DNA of 51,086 nt from Planctomycetaceae bacterium (GCA_003153375.1 PLYM01000194.1:84879-135964); one strand, 5' to 3'; positions 43,867-51,086 are shown, counted from the stretch's first letter. Numbers and translations: made by a program. Notes: generated by a model not told the origin, from the letters alone.

Positions 43867-44853
43867 TCAAAACAACCGCCGCTGCACCGGAGTCTGGACC
43901 GTCAGCTTTTCCTTCGGCGGTTCCAACGGATAGGCATTGTGACCGGCCGCGCGCAGGCAATCGACGAAGCTGAGGGGGCCGTGGGTGCAGTAAATGATGC
44001 GCGGATTGACCCGTTCGACGGCTTCGAACAGCTCGTCGTAATCGGCGTGGTCCGAAAGTGGAATCGCGTGGTCGACTCCCAACCGGTCGCGGGTTCGCTC
44101 ATGCGTGGCCCAACCGGTGACGGCGAACGAGACAGTGCGGCGCAGGTTGGGCAGACGCGAGCCGCGGTGCATGCGCGGCGGCACGACCACCACATGGCCG
44201 GGCAAGGGATGGCCCGGATAAAGATGGCAATCGCCCAAGTCAACGCCGCGAGCGCGATAGACCTCGCTGACGGCGAAAATTCGCGGATCTTGCAGCACGG
44301 GAAAGCCGTGGCTTGTGAGCAACCGCGTGACTTCCTGGCCCTTGCCGAGCACGTAAGCTTCGACGACCGGCGTGCGGTCGTCGTCGAGCGCGGCCTGCAC
44401 CAGCGAAAAAAAACGATCGAGAACACCGGCGCGCGGCGGATGGCGATAGAGCGGATTGCCGTAGGTGCTTTCGATCACCAGCACGTCGGCCGGCGGCAAC
44501 ACGGCTCGCTCGGCCGTGGCCGACTCACCCAGCTTGAAGTCACCGGTGTAGAGCAACGACTGATCGCCGTCCTCGGCCAAAAGCATCGCCGAGCCCAGGC
44601 AGTGACCGGCCGGATGCGTCGTCAGCCGCAGCCCGCCGAATTCCAGCGGTTCGCCGTAGGGCATGTCGCGCGTCGGGCGTTGGCCGTATCGCAGGCAATA
44701 GAGTGCGCCCGTCGACGGCGTGCACAGCGCGTACTCGTGCCGTGCCATGTGATCGACGTGGGCGTGCGAGACAAAAGCCCGCGGCTGCCGTCGACGAAAG
44801 TCAACGGCCAGATCGGCGCGCGTCAGCTTGAGTCCGCGGTCGTAGTGAAACAC
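43867..44853 (-). CDS. Metallo-beta-lactamase-fold nuclease-like hydrolase
   Basis: 328 residues. Metal site HAHVDH (His30, His32, Asp34, His35), GHCLGSAML, LLYTGDFKLGE, LVIESTYGNP, then a beta-CASP-like segment (VVEAYVLGKGQEVTRLL), LSDHADYDEL and YCTHGP at the C-terminus. These match the ligase-associated or CPSF-like nucleases of the beta-CASP group, which process RNA or DNA ends. No ligase or Lhr helicase gene is adjacent. The TIM-barrel gene lies 51 nt upstream on the same strand and may be cotranscribed. Confidence 0.87.
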   Translation of the reverse strand: MFHYDRGLKLTRADLAVDFRRRQPRAFVSHAHVDHMARHEYALCTPSTGALYCLRYGQRPTRDMPYGEPLEFGGLRLTTHPAGHCLGSAMLLAEDGDQSLLYTGDFKLGESATAERAVLPPADVLVIESTYGNPLYRHPPRAGVLDRFFSLVQAALDDDRTPVVEAYVLGKGQEVTRLLTSHGFPVLQDPRIFAVSEVYRARGVDLGDCHLYPGHPLPGHVVVVPPRMHRGSRLPNLRRTVSFAVTGWATHERTRDRLGVDHAIPLSDHADYDELFEAVERVNPRIIYCTHGPLSFVDCLRAAGHNAYPLEPPKEKLTVQTPVQRRLF

Positions 44854-44904
44854 GCTCTCGCTCGCGGTTGGGGTGAGCCGGTCGATCGGTCCAAGTTGGA
44901 CGCA

Positions 44905-45795
44905 CTAGTGACGCGGCACGGCCGTGAGCCGACCCGCGGGGTTCAAGCCGGCAGACTTCCATACCTGGTCGAGCGAAGTGCCGGCTTGCTTGGCCAGTTT
45001 GTCGCGGCCGAGGCCAGACAACTGATTCTTCCCCGGCACCGGCGTGACAGGGCCATCGTAGCCCATCTCGGCCAGCGCCGTCAGCACGGCCGCGTTGTCG
45101 ATCGCCCCGCCGTCGTTCGGCCAGCGGCGCGCGTCAAGTTGGGCATTGGCCGCCGTCGTATTCGGCTCGGCGTCAGCCAGCGACAAGGTGATGACTTGCT
45201 CGGCCGACAGGCTCCTCAGCGATTCAATCTTGCCGCCGCCTAGGTGCCAGTGCCAGGTGTCGAGCGCGATGCCGACATTGGACGAAGTCACGCTGCGCAG
45301 CAGCAACACAAGCTCATCGACCGTCTGCATGAACTGAAACGGACGTCCCTCGCGGCAGGCCAACGGCGCCAAAATGCCAATGCCCAGCCGGATGTTGAAG
45401 GGCTCCAAGGCGTCGCCGATTTCGGCCAGGCGGTGGCGGTGATACTCGAAGTTCTCGTGATAGGGCCGCCGCTCGCTGGCCGGTTCGATGAACGTCGTGG
45501 CCCGCGTGCAGCCAATTTGCTTGGCCACGTCGGCCCAAATCGGCAGCTTGTCGAGTTCGGCCTTGTGCCGCTCCAGGTCGTCTTGCCAGCGCAGTGGGAG
45601 ATCAAAACTGCCGACCTTCAGTCGCGCGCTCGCGATCAGCCGCGACGCGCGGGCCAAGCCGTGCGTCTTCACTTGTTCGGCGAAATCGACCAGATTCAGG
45701 TCGATGCCCTTGAAGCCGTTGGAAAGCACCAACCCGATGACTTCGCTGTCGCCCCCTGAGATTCCCAGGGACTCCAAATTCAAATTTTTAAACAT
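44905..45795 (-). CDS. Sugar phosphate isomerase/epimerase-like TIM-barrel protein
   Basis: 296 residues from the ATG at 45795; the frame extends upstream to 46422 but overlaps uppP on the other strand. Xylose-isomerase-like barrel: LNLESLGISGG, GFKGIDLNLVDF, ATTFIEPASERRPYHENFEY, IRLGIGILAPLACR, NVGIALDTWHWHLGG and VITLSLADAEPN, giving the usual Glu/Asp/His metal ligands. Such proteins epimerise or isomerise sugars or inositols, or act as endonuclease-IV-fold relatives. The substrate is unknown. Confidence 0.85.
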   Translation of the reverse strand: MFKNLNLESLGISGGDSEVIGLVLSNGFKGIDLNLVDFAEQVKTHGLARASRLIASARLKVGSFDLPLRWQDDLERHKAELDKLPIWADVAKQIGCTRATTFIEPASERRPYHENFEYHRHRLAEIGDALEPFNIRLGIGILAPLACREGRPFQFMQTVDELVLLLRSVTSSNVGIALDTWHWHLGGGKIESLRSLSAEQVITLSLADAEPNTTAANAQLDARRWPNDGGAIDNAAVLTALAEMGYDGPVTPVPGKNQLSGLGRDKLAKQAGTSLDQVWKSAGLNPAGRLTAVPRH

Positions 45796-45975
45796 CGCGC
45801 CCTTCCTGTCCGTTGCCAAAAGCGAGGTCATTATGACAAAATTCGTCGCGGCGTTGAAGTGGACGTCGCACGAGATCGTGCGGCTCGCCGCACAAGGCCC
45901 CCGCCAACAGGGCGAATCGTGTTCTAAAATTGTGAAGACTTTGAGCCACCTGCCCTCTCCCCCGGATTGTCCTTC

Positions 45976-46845
45976 ATGAGTTTCTTCGAAGCCCTGGTGC
46001 TGGGGATCGTGCAGGGGTTGACCGAGTTTTTGCCCATCAGCAGCACCGCTCACCTGCGAATCGTGCCAGCATTGCTGGGCTGGAACGATCCGGGCGCCGG
46101 TTTTACAGCGGTCATCCAATTGGGCACCCTGGCGGCGGTGCTGGCATATTTTCGCGACGATATCTGGCGCATCGGCCGGGCCTGGAACCTGGGGCTGGTG
46201 CGCGGCCGACCCTGGGCTGATTTCGATGCCCGCATGGGATGGATGATGATCGCAGGCACCGTGCCGATCGTGGTTTGTGGGCTGCTGTTCAAGAGCCACA
46301 TCAAGACCACGCTGCGTTCGCTCTATGTGATTGCCGGGGCGATGATCGCACTGGCTGTGCTGCTGGCGGCCGCCGAAGCGCTGATGCGCTGGCGCGCCCG
46401 CCGCGGCGAGCGACAGAAACATTTGCAGGACATCGGCTGGACTGACGCGCTGGTGACCGGGCTGGCCCAGGCCGTGGCCCTGGTGCCGGGCTCGTCGCGC
46501 TCGGGCGTCACGATCACCGCTGGGCTGTTCGCCGGCATGTCGCGCGACACGGCGGCCCGCTTTTCATTCCTGCTCTCGCTTCCCTCGGTATTTGCCGCGG
46601 GCGTATTCGAGTTCTACGAGGCCCGCCTCGAATTGCTGAGCAGCCAGGAAAATATCGTGGCATTGGCTGTGGCAACCGTGGTTTCGGCGGTGGTGGGCTA
46701 TGGCTCGATCGCCTTTTTGCTCAGCTATTTGAAGAGCCACACCACCTACGTGTTCATCGCTTATCGCCTGATTTTGGGCGGCCTGATTCTCTACTGGTTG
46801 GCCACCGGCTCGCTGGCTGCCATGCCGGCCGCCGCAGCGTCCTAA
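45976..46845 (+). CDS. uppP: Undecaprenyl-diphosphatase
   Basis: 289 residues from the ATG at 45976 (TTG at 45967 would add three). Integral membrane enzyme that recycles undecaprenyl pyrophosphate, the lipid carrier for peptidoglycan and surface glycans. Conserved motifs: GIVQGLTEFLPISSTAHL at the N-terminus and LVPGSSRSGVTITAGLFAGM, plus about eight membrane helices. Its presence agrees with peptidoglycan synthesis in planctomycetes. It is also a target of bacitracin resistance by overproduction. Confidence 0.95.
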   Translation: MSFFEALVLGIVQGLTEFLPISSTAHLRIVPALLGWNDPGAGFTAVIQLGTLAAVLAYFRDDIWRIGRAWNLGLVRGRPWADFDARMGWMMIAGTVPIVVCGLLFKSHIKTTLRSLYVIAGAMIALAVLLAAAEALMRWRARRGERQKHLQDIGWTDALVTGLAQAVALVPGSSRSGVTITAGLFAGMSRDTAARFSFLLSLPSVFAAGVFEFYEARLELLSSQENIVALAVATVVSAVVGYGSIAFLLSYLKSHTTYVFIAYRLILGGLILYWLATGSLAAMPAAAAS

Positions 46846-46901
46846 GGTCCGCAGCGCCAAAAAGGTGGCCTGTCACGCCGAATCGTGGCACAACTTAGCC
46901 G

Positions 46902-46929
46902 TTGGACCGATTGGCCCGCGTGCTATAAT
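46902..46929 (+). promoter_or_regulatory. Promoter of ssrA
   Basis: TTGGAC (46902-46907) and TATAAT (46924-46929) separated by 16 nt, the best sigma-70-type promoter in the window. Transcription would start near 46936, about 60 nt before the mature tmRNA 5' end, leaving a leader removed by RNase P. Confidence 0.75.
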
Positions 46930-46994
46930 GACGGTGCCGAAGCGTTTCGCGAGTTCCGCCTGTCGGGACGAACGAATTGCGACCGCACTTCGAC

Positions 46995-47355
46995 GGGGGC
47001 GAACTGGGTTCGACCGGATAGCATGAAGTGTGGGTGGCGTGCCGTGGTTGGTCAGTGGGCCACGTAAAAAGCTGACCAATATCTTCAATTGCCGAAGATA
47101 GCTTTGCTTTGGCTGCCTAGAGATAGGTAACCCGAGTTCCGGGCTTTAGTCGGAGAGGCCCAAAAACTCGTCACCAAATCCGAACCGCCTCGGGTCACTG
47201 CTGGGCACGTCCGAGGTTAAAAAAGTTCCTGGCTGGCTTGCGCGGCACCCCGTCGGTTGGGGGCCTGCGAGCGAGACGCGTAAATGATCCGACTACGCAC
47301 GTAGAAGCCCCCATGGAAATATCGCGGGACGCGGGTTCGATTCCCGCCGCCTCCA
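46995..47355 (+). ncRNA. ssrA: Transfer-messenger RNA (one-piece)
   Basis: Rescues stalled ribosomes. The 5' GGGGGCG (46995-47001) pairs with 3' CGCCTCC (47348-47354), followed by discriminator A at 47355. The 5' end continues GAACTGGGTTCGACCGG and the 3' end has a TPsiC arm, CGGGTTCGATTCCCG. CCA is not encoded. The tag reading frame starts at GCC (47091) and ends at TAG (47118-47120): peptide AEDSFALAA, with the ALAA end recognised by ClpXP-type proteases. It is about 361 nt long and not split into two pieces. Confidence 0.95.
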
Positions 47356-47458
47356 TTCTTTAAACCATTGAAGGACAGCGAGTTGCCGGATCACCACCCA
47401 CGACATCCTGTGCGTGCGGCGTGCTGAAAAGGCCGATCAAACCCCGGCGTTTACCTAG

Positions 47459-47614
47459 GGACCAAAATTCGGGAGTCCGCAGTACAGCGTGGCCTTCGCT
47501 GATTGGATCGCCAAGCAATTCACGGCCAATCCGGATTTCTTCGTGAAGGCTCGCGCTGAACACTCGAAACAGCGGATGTTGAGTAGGGTCAACAAGCTCA
47601 GACACTGGTACTGA
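47459..47614 (+). pseudogene. Possible remnant reading frame, unknown family
   Basis: 52 codons including the stop, with protein-like composition and codon use (ADWIAKQFTANPDFFVKARA). A stop codon precedes it directly; the same frame before that stop also reads plausibly (RRAEKADQTPAFT). A GTG at 47489 could be a start, giving a 41-residue peptide. I do not recognise a family. It may be chance. Confidence 0.25.
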
Positions 47615-47955
47615 AATCGGGAGGGGGTCAGGGAAATGACGGCAACACGGTCGAGTCTGAAGGCCACTTTTCATGCCATCCGTTGTCGCGGTGAGTGGGA
47701 TAGCTCTTGACTGGCGCGCTCCAGCCGCTCGCGAAGCTGTTGCTTTTTGTGCCCGGCAGCCGCGTCGAAATCGAACCCTTATTGGCTATCGCCCTGTGCC
47801 GGTTCAATCAGGGCCGTGCCAGCGCGACGAATCACTATTGCTTTGCCGCGCCCACGCCTACCGTGACGCACCGGACTTCGGAGCCGTTTGACGCCAATTC
47901 AGGCCAGAAGGCTGGCCGGAAACAACTTTCCCCAGCACCCTCCCCCGAAAGCTGC

Positions 47956-47961
47956 TATAAT
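47956..47961 (+). promoter_or_regulatory. -10 element of the small gene at 48049
   Basis: TATAAT within GCTATAATG, the same context as the ssrA promoter. No convincing -35 was found. It lies about 90 nt before the start codon and directly before the hairpin at 47978-47996. Confidence 0.5.
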
Positions 47962-47977
47962 GCCTCGGCTGGAATTG

Positions 47978-48004
47978 AGCCGCCTTCTGGGCGGCTTTCT
48001 ATTT
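47978..48004 (+). terminator. Terminator-like hairpin in the leader of a small gene
   Basis: 7-bp GC-rich stem AGCCGCC (47978-47984) / GGCGGCT (47990-47996), loop of 5 nt, followed by a T-rich run TTCTATTT. It sits between the TATAAT at 47956 and the gene at 48049, so the transcript starts just before the stem. It could be an attenuator, an RNA-stabilising 5' hairpin, or a terminator of upstream transcription. Confidence 0.5.
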
Positions 48005-48048
48005 GCGCTCGTTTCTAATTCGGTTGCTGGCCCAGGAGTTTCTATTGG

Positions 48049-48255
48049 ATGGCGAAAACCCCAGAGATTTATCGAGACATCAAGATAGCCAAGATGAACA
48101 TCCGCGTGTCCAACGGGAAAAAAGTGCCGCAGATCGTCGTGCGGCTGCAATGCGAGGTGGAAGGACAGACGCTTCAAGGTCGCTCGTGGCGTGATCTGGA
48201 GCTTCAGATTGACGAGCAACTCGATCGCTCGAAATTGGCCCAGTCCGCCAACTAA
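48049..48255 (+). CDS. Small conserved-looking protein, function unknown
   Basis: 68 residues, with AGGAG about 10 nt before the ATG. Composition is balanced and protein-like: AKTPEIYRDIKIAKMNIRVS, then VPQIVVRLQCEVEGQTLQ and LELQIDEQLDRS. No motif I can name. The promoter and leader hairpin upstream support it being expressed. Confidence 0.6.
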   Translation: MAKTPEIYRDIKIAKMNIRVSNGKKVPQIVVRLQCEVEGQTLQGRSWRDLELQIDEQLDRSKLAQSAN

Positions 48256-48280
48256 GTGCTCGTGCTTCACCACTCCGAGC

Positions 48281-48296
48281 GCCGGAATCGTCCGGC
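48281..48296 (+). other. Short hairpin after the small gene
   Basis: GCCGGA-ATCG-TCCGGC, followed by a second small repeat GGGT-CAG-ACCC at 48300-48310. There is no T-run directly after, so termination is uncertain. It separates the small genes at 48049 and 48396. Confidence 0.35.
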
Positions 48297-48395
48297 AAGG
48301 GTCAGACCCTCGGTTGGGCTTTTGAACACTGCTATAGTTGAATGGTTCCAGGGAGCCGCCAGCCGGTGGTTTTTTGCTCACTTGAAGGGATGATC

Positions 48396-48584
48396 ATGAA
48401 AAAGTGCAAGTCCTGCTGTGCGCTCATGGTTGGCGAAGCCGCCAGCAAATCGGTCCATCGCCTCGAGACCTTGCTGAAATTCCAAGGTTTCGTGCCCGCC
48501 ACGATCCACGACGTGGCCGTGTCGTTGGGACCGATGTGCGAGAAGTGTCTCAAAGCCTGGGGCAAAGAGCTCAGTTCGAATTAG
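48396..48584 (+). CDS. Small two-CxxC protein
   Basis: 62 residues from the ATG at 48396 with AAGGGA at 5 nt; a start at 48390 would add two residues. Two CxxC pairs, KKCKSCCALM near the N-terminus and MCEKCLKAWGK near the C-terminus, could bind one zinc as a treble-clef-like or ribbon fold. Between them is HRLETLLKFQGFVPATIHDV. Function unknown; small zinc proteins of this size often bind RNA or proteins. Confidence 0.6.
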   Translation: MKKCKSCCALMVGEAASKSVHRLETLLKFQGFVPATIHDVAVSLGPMCEKCLKAWGKELSSN

Positions 48585-49275
48585 TTGCGCCCCGCAAGCC
48601 TGCGATTTCTCTGGCCTCGATTCGTGCGGCATGACACACCGGTTCGACTCCCTCCACTGAGTTCGAACCGAGGTCGGCCGGCACTGGAGCCCGAGCATCT
48701 CTTCCATCTCGTCGGGCCGATGAATCGATGATGCGTGCCCTTCTGGATCGTTCGGACGGCAAACCAAGCGGATGGCTGCGCGTCGCCTCGTTATAACATC
48801 GGGGCGCTCCGCAAGATGTGTAATCGCACGGTAGTTCTCCTGGAGTCGCCATCGGGTCGGAGTTTCCTTTTTTGCTCGCCCACAATTGCCAGTTGGTAAG
48901 TGCTTTTTCGAAAACAGCTCGCGACATTCTTGATAACACGGCCTGGATTTCGAGTGCCCGGGTCTCTGATTTTCGGCCAAGGAAATCCAGGTCTTGTACT
49001 CCAGTAATACTCCAACTAGGCTACCGCCGGGGCGAGGTTTTGATGAGTCGGAGGAAGCGGAGAGCGACGCGTGAGCGGACGAGGTAAGGATTGATCTGCA
49101 TGGTTCTGCTCCCAGAGTGAGTCAGCGAATTGATCGAGCATGGGGCCAACGCAGGTGCGTCGTCAACGCTGCCCGCCGGCAGTTATTTTTTAGAGCAATC
49201 GGCGCCGAGCGGCAATGCCCTGATTGTGCTCTCGCGGCAGGTGAAAAGATTAAGAGCCTTGGCACGATTTTCAGT
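48585..49275. other. Long gap without a clear gene
   Basis: About 690 nt. Overlapping short frames on both strands show no family resemblance. One 26-codon frame at 49021-49101 (minus) has a good ribosome-binding site and is listed separately. GGTTCGACTCCCTCCA near 48641 resembles the 3' end of a tRNA, but no matching 5' half or T-stem pairing was found. The left half is otherwise featureless. Confidence 0.4.
49021..49101 (-). CDS. Possible 26-residue basic peptide
   Basis: ATG at 49101 with GGGAG about 8 nt upstream, reading MQINPYLVRSRVALRFLR then LIKTSPRR and stop. Six or seven Arg among hydrophobic residues would make an amphipathic helix. Too short to judge from composition alone; it may be a chance frame or part of a dispersed repeat. 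Confidence 0.3.
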   Translation of the reverse strand: MQINPYLVRSRVALRFLRLIKTSPRR

Positions 49276-49878
49276 TCATTTGGCCAACACAACTTCGATC
49301 ATCCAGTCGCCGCCGACGTTGGCCGGGCGAATCGTCTTGCCGGGCTGGCCGACCCGCGATCGCGAGCCGTCGGTGCTTTTGTCGACACTCAGATAAATGC
49401 CCCTTTTTTGTTCGGCGTGAAAGTCGAGACCGACCCAGAAGTCACTGGGCACTTCGACGGGCTCGGGAAACATGATCACGACCCACGACTCCGGCCCGCG
49501 CTTGAATCGTGCGTAGGGCGCCGTCTTCGTGGCCACGGTCTGGGACAAATCCTGGTTGAGGAAGTAGATCGAAAACTCCTCCTTGGGCGGCTGCGGCATT
49601 CCATATCTCGACCCATGCACCCGAATCGCCGCCACCTTGGCGCCATCGTTCGGCAGCGTGAACGACAAGAACTCCGCCGCCCCCGCAATGCTCTTCTTGC
49701 CCTCGGCCGTGCCATCGTTGAAACTCAGCCGCGCTGGTGCAAGTTCATCTGCGGCGGCGTCGGCGGCCTTGTCGACTGCGGCTTGAATCTGCGAGGCTGA
49801 AGTCAGGCCAATCGCGAGCACAATCAGCGCCGCGATGCGCGACTGGGCTGGCGTAATGTCAATACGTTGGACATTCAT
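49276..49878 (-). CDS. Secreted beta-rich protein
   Basis: 200 residues. A signal peptide (IAALIVLAIGLTSASQIQA) is followed by a domain with LSFNDGTAEGKKSIAGAAE, VAAIRVHGSRYGMPQPPKEE, FSIYFLNQDL, PYARFKRGPESWVVIMF and FWVGLDFHAEQKRGIYLSVD, ending in VGGDWMIEVVL. The same pattern (N-D-G-x-x-x-G-K-x-S, G-S-R-Y-G, Y-A-R-F) occurs, to my memory, as a C-terminal module in other planctomycete secreted proteins. It is likely a beta-sandwich with an adhesive or binding role. No catalytic residues were identified. Confidence 0.65.
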   Translation of the reverse strand: MNVQRIDITPAQSRIAALIVLAIGLTSASQIQAAVDKAADAAADELAPARLSFNDGTAEGKKSIAGAAEFLSFTLPNDGAKVAAIRVHGSRYGMPQPPKEEFSIYFLNQDLSQTVATKTAPYARFKRGPESWVVIMFPEPVEVPSDFWVGLDFHAEQKRGIYLSVDKSTDGSRSRVGQPGKTIRPANVGGDWMIEVVLAK

Positions 49879-49953
49879 TGTCGCGTCTCCCTGTTGAGGA
49901 ATGTCGGGGCTGGAAACGTTCCATCGGGTCCCGTTCTTCGAAGCTGGATCTTT

Positions 49954-50391
49954 TCAAAGTGGGCGTGGCGGATTGAGGACATTAATGGTGAAGCAATGCG
50001 TGCCTGCAGGATGATTCCAAAACACGGCGTGACCCACGTCGCGCGGTCGCGAAAAGGTCGCGCAGAGCTCAAAGGTCGTTTCGTCCTTAACCGTATATAC
50101 GTATGGCTCGTCGGTCTGCGGATCGCGCAAGTTGATCCGCTGGTAAGTCGCCTTCTCCGCCGCCTCGGCAAGTGTTGCTGGGAGAGGCTGCGACAGCTCT
50201 CCCTTGTCTTCTAGGGAGACAACCATGGACTGCACCTCGCGGGCGATCGTTTGCAAGTCCTCTAGCCGTCGCTCGTCGAACCGCTCCAGCCGTCGCGAAA
50301 TGGGCGAGCCCACGAGCACAAATCCCCAGGCGATGGTCGAGACCACGACCAAGGACATCACGACGGAAAACGCGGCGTGAATCGGCTTCAT
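49954..50391 (-). CDS. Membrane-anchored protein, partner of DUF5671 gene
   Basis: 145 residues. One N-terminal membrane segment (AAFSVVMSLVVVSTIAWGFV) and a periplasmic part of about 110 residues with RRLEDLQTIAREVQSMVVSL, a type IV pilin-like helix, and RINLRDPQTDEPYVYTVKD, LCATF. It overlaps the upstream gene stop by 4 nt, so the two are coupled. The pairing of a DUF5671-like protein with such a small anchored protein recurs in bacteria. The function is unknown. Confidence 0.7.
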   Translation of the reverse strand: MKPIHAAFSVVMSLVVVSTIAWGFVLVGSPISRRLERFDERRLEDLQTIAREVQSMVVSLEDKGELSQPLPATLAEAAEKATYQRINLRDPQTDEPYVYTVKDETTFELCATFSRPRDVGHAVFWNHPAGTHCFTINVLNPPRPL

Positions 50392-51023
50392 TTCGTAGTT
50401 TCCGCTTCAGACCGCAACGTCAGCGCTAGATAGATCGACAGCGCGCCGGTGATCGCCAGCAGGACGGCAAACTTGAAAAGAAAGCGATCGGTCAGCTCGC
50501 CTTCGACGAGATAGTATATCACCGTGATTACGTCAGCCATGATCGTCATCGCACCGACGAACAACGAAAGGAACGAGAGCCAGCGGCGCGCGACTCCCTT
50601 GGCCACCTCCGGTGATCTGCCAACTTCGCGCAGAAGATACCACCAGACGAGTAGAAACAGCGGATAGGAGACGATGAGCGTGGCTAATGACGCGCGGATT
50701 CCGGAAAGAGCCCATTCGACGCCATATGCCGAATCCCGAGTCGCCGGATCGGGATATGCAAACTCGATATAAGAAAAGAGCAAATAGATCAGGCTTATGA
50801 CCGACGCATAAAGCGCCGTAAACGCCACTAGGTGTAAGAACACGTCCCGCGCGGAGCCCAGACCGACTCGCTCTGGAATTCTCATCGACAGTTCGCGAGC
50901 AGCAATCGATTCGGCAATTTCCTTGTCCTTCCAGCCTGACGATCGCAACAGCAAGAAGATCGTCGACGGATCCATGCCCTTCTGCCGTGCATGATCGACG
51001 AAAGTTGATAGGACGTCTGCCAT
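50388..51023 (-). CDS. DUF5671-like multi-pass membrane protein
   Basis: 211 residues. A helical N-terminus with a SHOCT/UBA-like segment (ARQKGMDPSTIFLLLRSSGW, KDKEIAESIA) is followed by four to five membrane helices (FLHLVAFTALYASVISLIYL; ATLIVSYPLFLLVWWYLL; LSFLSLFVGAMTIMADVI; FAVLLAITGALSIYLAL). This order matches DUF5671 domain proteins. Function unknown; the N-terminal helix resembles oligomerisation modules. The start ATG at 51023 lies near the window edge, and the stop overlaps the next gene by 4 nt. Confidence 0.75.
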   Translation of the reverse strand: MADVLSTFVDHARQKGMDPSTIFLLLRSSGWKDKEIAESIAARELSMRIPERVGLGSARDVFLHLVAFTALYASVISLIYLLFSYIEFAYPDPATRDSAYGVEWALSGIRASLATLIVSYPLFLLVWWYLLREVGRSPEVAKGVARRWLSFLSLFVGAMTIMADVITVIYYLVEGELTDRFLFKFAVLLAITGALSIYLALTLRSEAETTK

Positions 51024-51086
51024 GAATGGCTCGGTGCGACCGTTGTCAGTCTGAATTGGGTGTTATACCAACCACCGAAATTGCTT

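Larger units (their letters stand above)
47356..48048. other. Gap downstream of ssrA with a possible gene remnant
   Basis: About 690 nt with no clear intact gene. One protein-like frame on the plus strand, 47459-47614, reads GPKFGSPQYSVAFADWIAKQ onward and ends RHWY; it is interrupted upstream by a TAG at 47456-47458, beyond which another frame-matched open stretch continues. It may be a decayed gene. The right part holds the promoter and hairpin of the next small gene. Confidence 0.4.

Noticed and set aside
45796-46422. Upstream extension of the TIM-barrel gene frame
   Set aside because: It overlaps uppP on the other strand; the extension reads as a low-complexity His/Gln/Arg shadow.
48630-48665. 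tRNA 3'-end-like string GGTTCGACTCCCTCCA
   Set aside because: The T-stem does not pair on the 5' side and no acceptor or anticodon arm can be built upstream.
48378-48980. 200-codon minus-strand frame
   Set aside because: It is antisense to the small CxxC gene, has irregular composition (many Arg, His, Cys) and no family pattern.
1-51086. CRISPR arrays, insertion sequences, prophage or biosynthetic clusters
   Set aside because: No regularly spaced repeats, transposase motifs, phage structural genes or PKS/NRPS domains appear anywhere in the window.

Overview
This 51 kb window looks like part of a planctomycete chromosome, most likely a Pirellulales-type bacterium. The evidence is: a secreted protein with the planctomycete LEPR-XLL N-terminal motif; two exported PQQ-type beta-propeller proteins that begin with the W-P-Q-W-R-G motif; a SpoVG with a zinc ribbon inserted in its core; many GTG starts; weak or missing Shine-Dalgarno sites; and a one-piece tmRNA whose tag ends FALAA. 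Base composition is high-GC throughout. I see no insertion sequence, prophage, CRISPR array, rRNA gene or intact tRNA gene.

Layout. 1-9.8 kb: start of a PSP1-like gene (cut by the window edge), bioB, a PQQ beta-propeller protein, a small coiled-coil protein, rpsU, a soluble histidine kinase/response regulator pair with overlapping ends, nadC, a ComEA-like helix-hairpin-helix protein, uvrB and a lipoprotein. 10-18.4 kb: an ECF sigma factor with a probable membrane anti-sigma partner, a small secreted protein, a NagA-like deacetylase, an HdeD-family membrane protein, a KsdD-like flavoprotein, CorA and the LEPR-XLL protein. 18.4-31.3 kb: a gamma-glutamyltransferase-family protein, a trypsin-like protease, the ComM/YifB ATPase, a membrane protein fused to a spermidine-synthase-like domain, a methyltransferase, AidB, an amidohydrolase joined to a CBM9-like domain, and the ispE-spoVG pair. 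31.6-38.7 kb: a second PQQ propeller, ilvE, the lipoprotein-release ABC genes lolD and lolC/E, lysS and a VOC protein. 39-43 kb: a membrane Ser/Thr kinase with an extracytoplasmic Cache-like sensor, followed 40 nt later by an FHA-class III nucleotide cyclase. 43-51 kb: a secreted DUF1080-like protein, a beta-lactamase-fold nuclease-like hydrolase, a TIM-barrel isomerase, uppP, ssrA, two very small proteins, a secreted beta-rich protein, and an overlapping membrane pair.

Most genes are housekeeping or typical planctomycete genes. Recognisable functional groupings are sigma/anti-sigma (10.2-11.7 kb), kinase/regulator (3.8-5.4 kb), lolC-lolD (34.1-36.5 kb), ispE-spoVG (29.7-31.3 kb), and the kinase-FHA cyclase pair (39-43 kb). 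The last is the best candidate for a little-described system. An outside signal sensed by the Cache-like domain could control a kinase whose phosphorylated product is read by the FHA domain of a nucleotide cyclase. In that cyclase the usual Lys/Asp purine-recognition pair appears charge-swapped to Asp/Lys.

All identifications rest on reading translated sequence and remembered family motifs; no database search was run. Starts were chosen by family length, signal peptides and Shine-Dalgarno context, and several could be off by a few codons.
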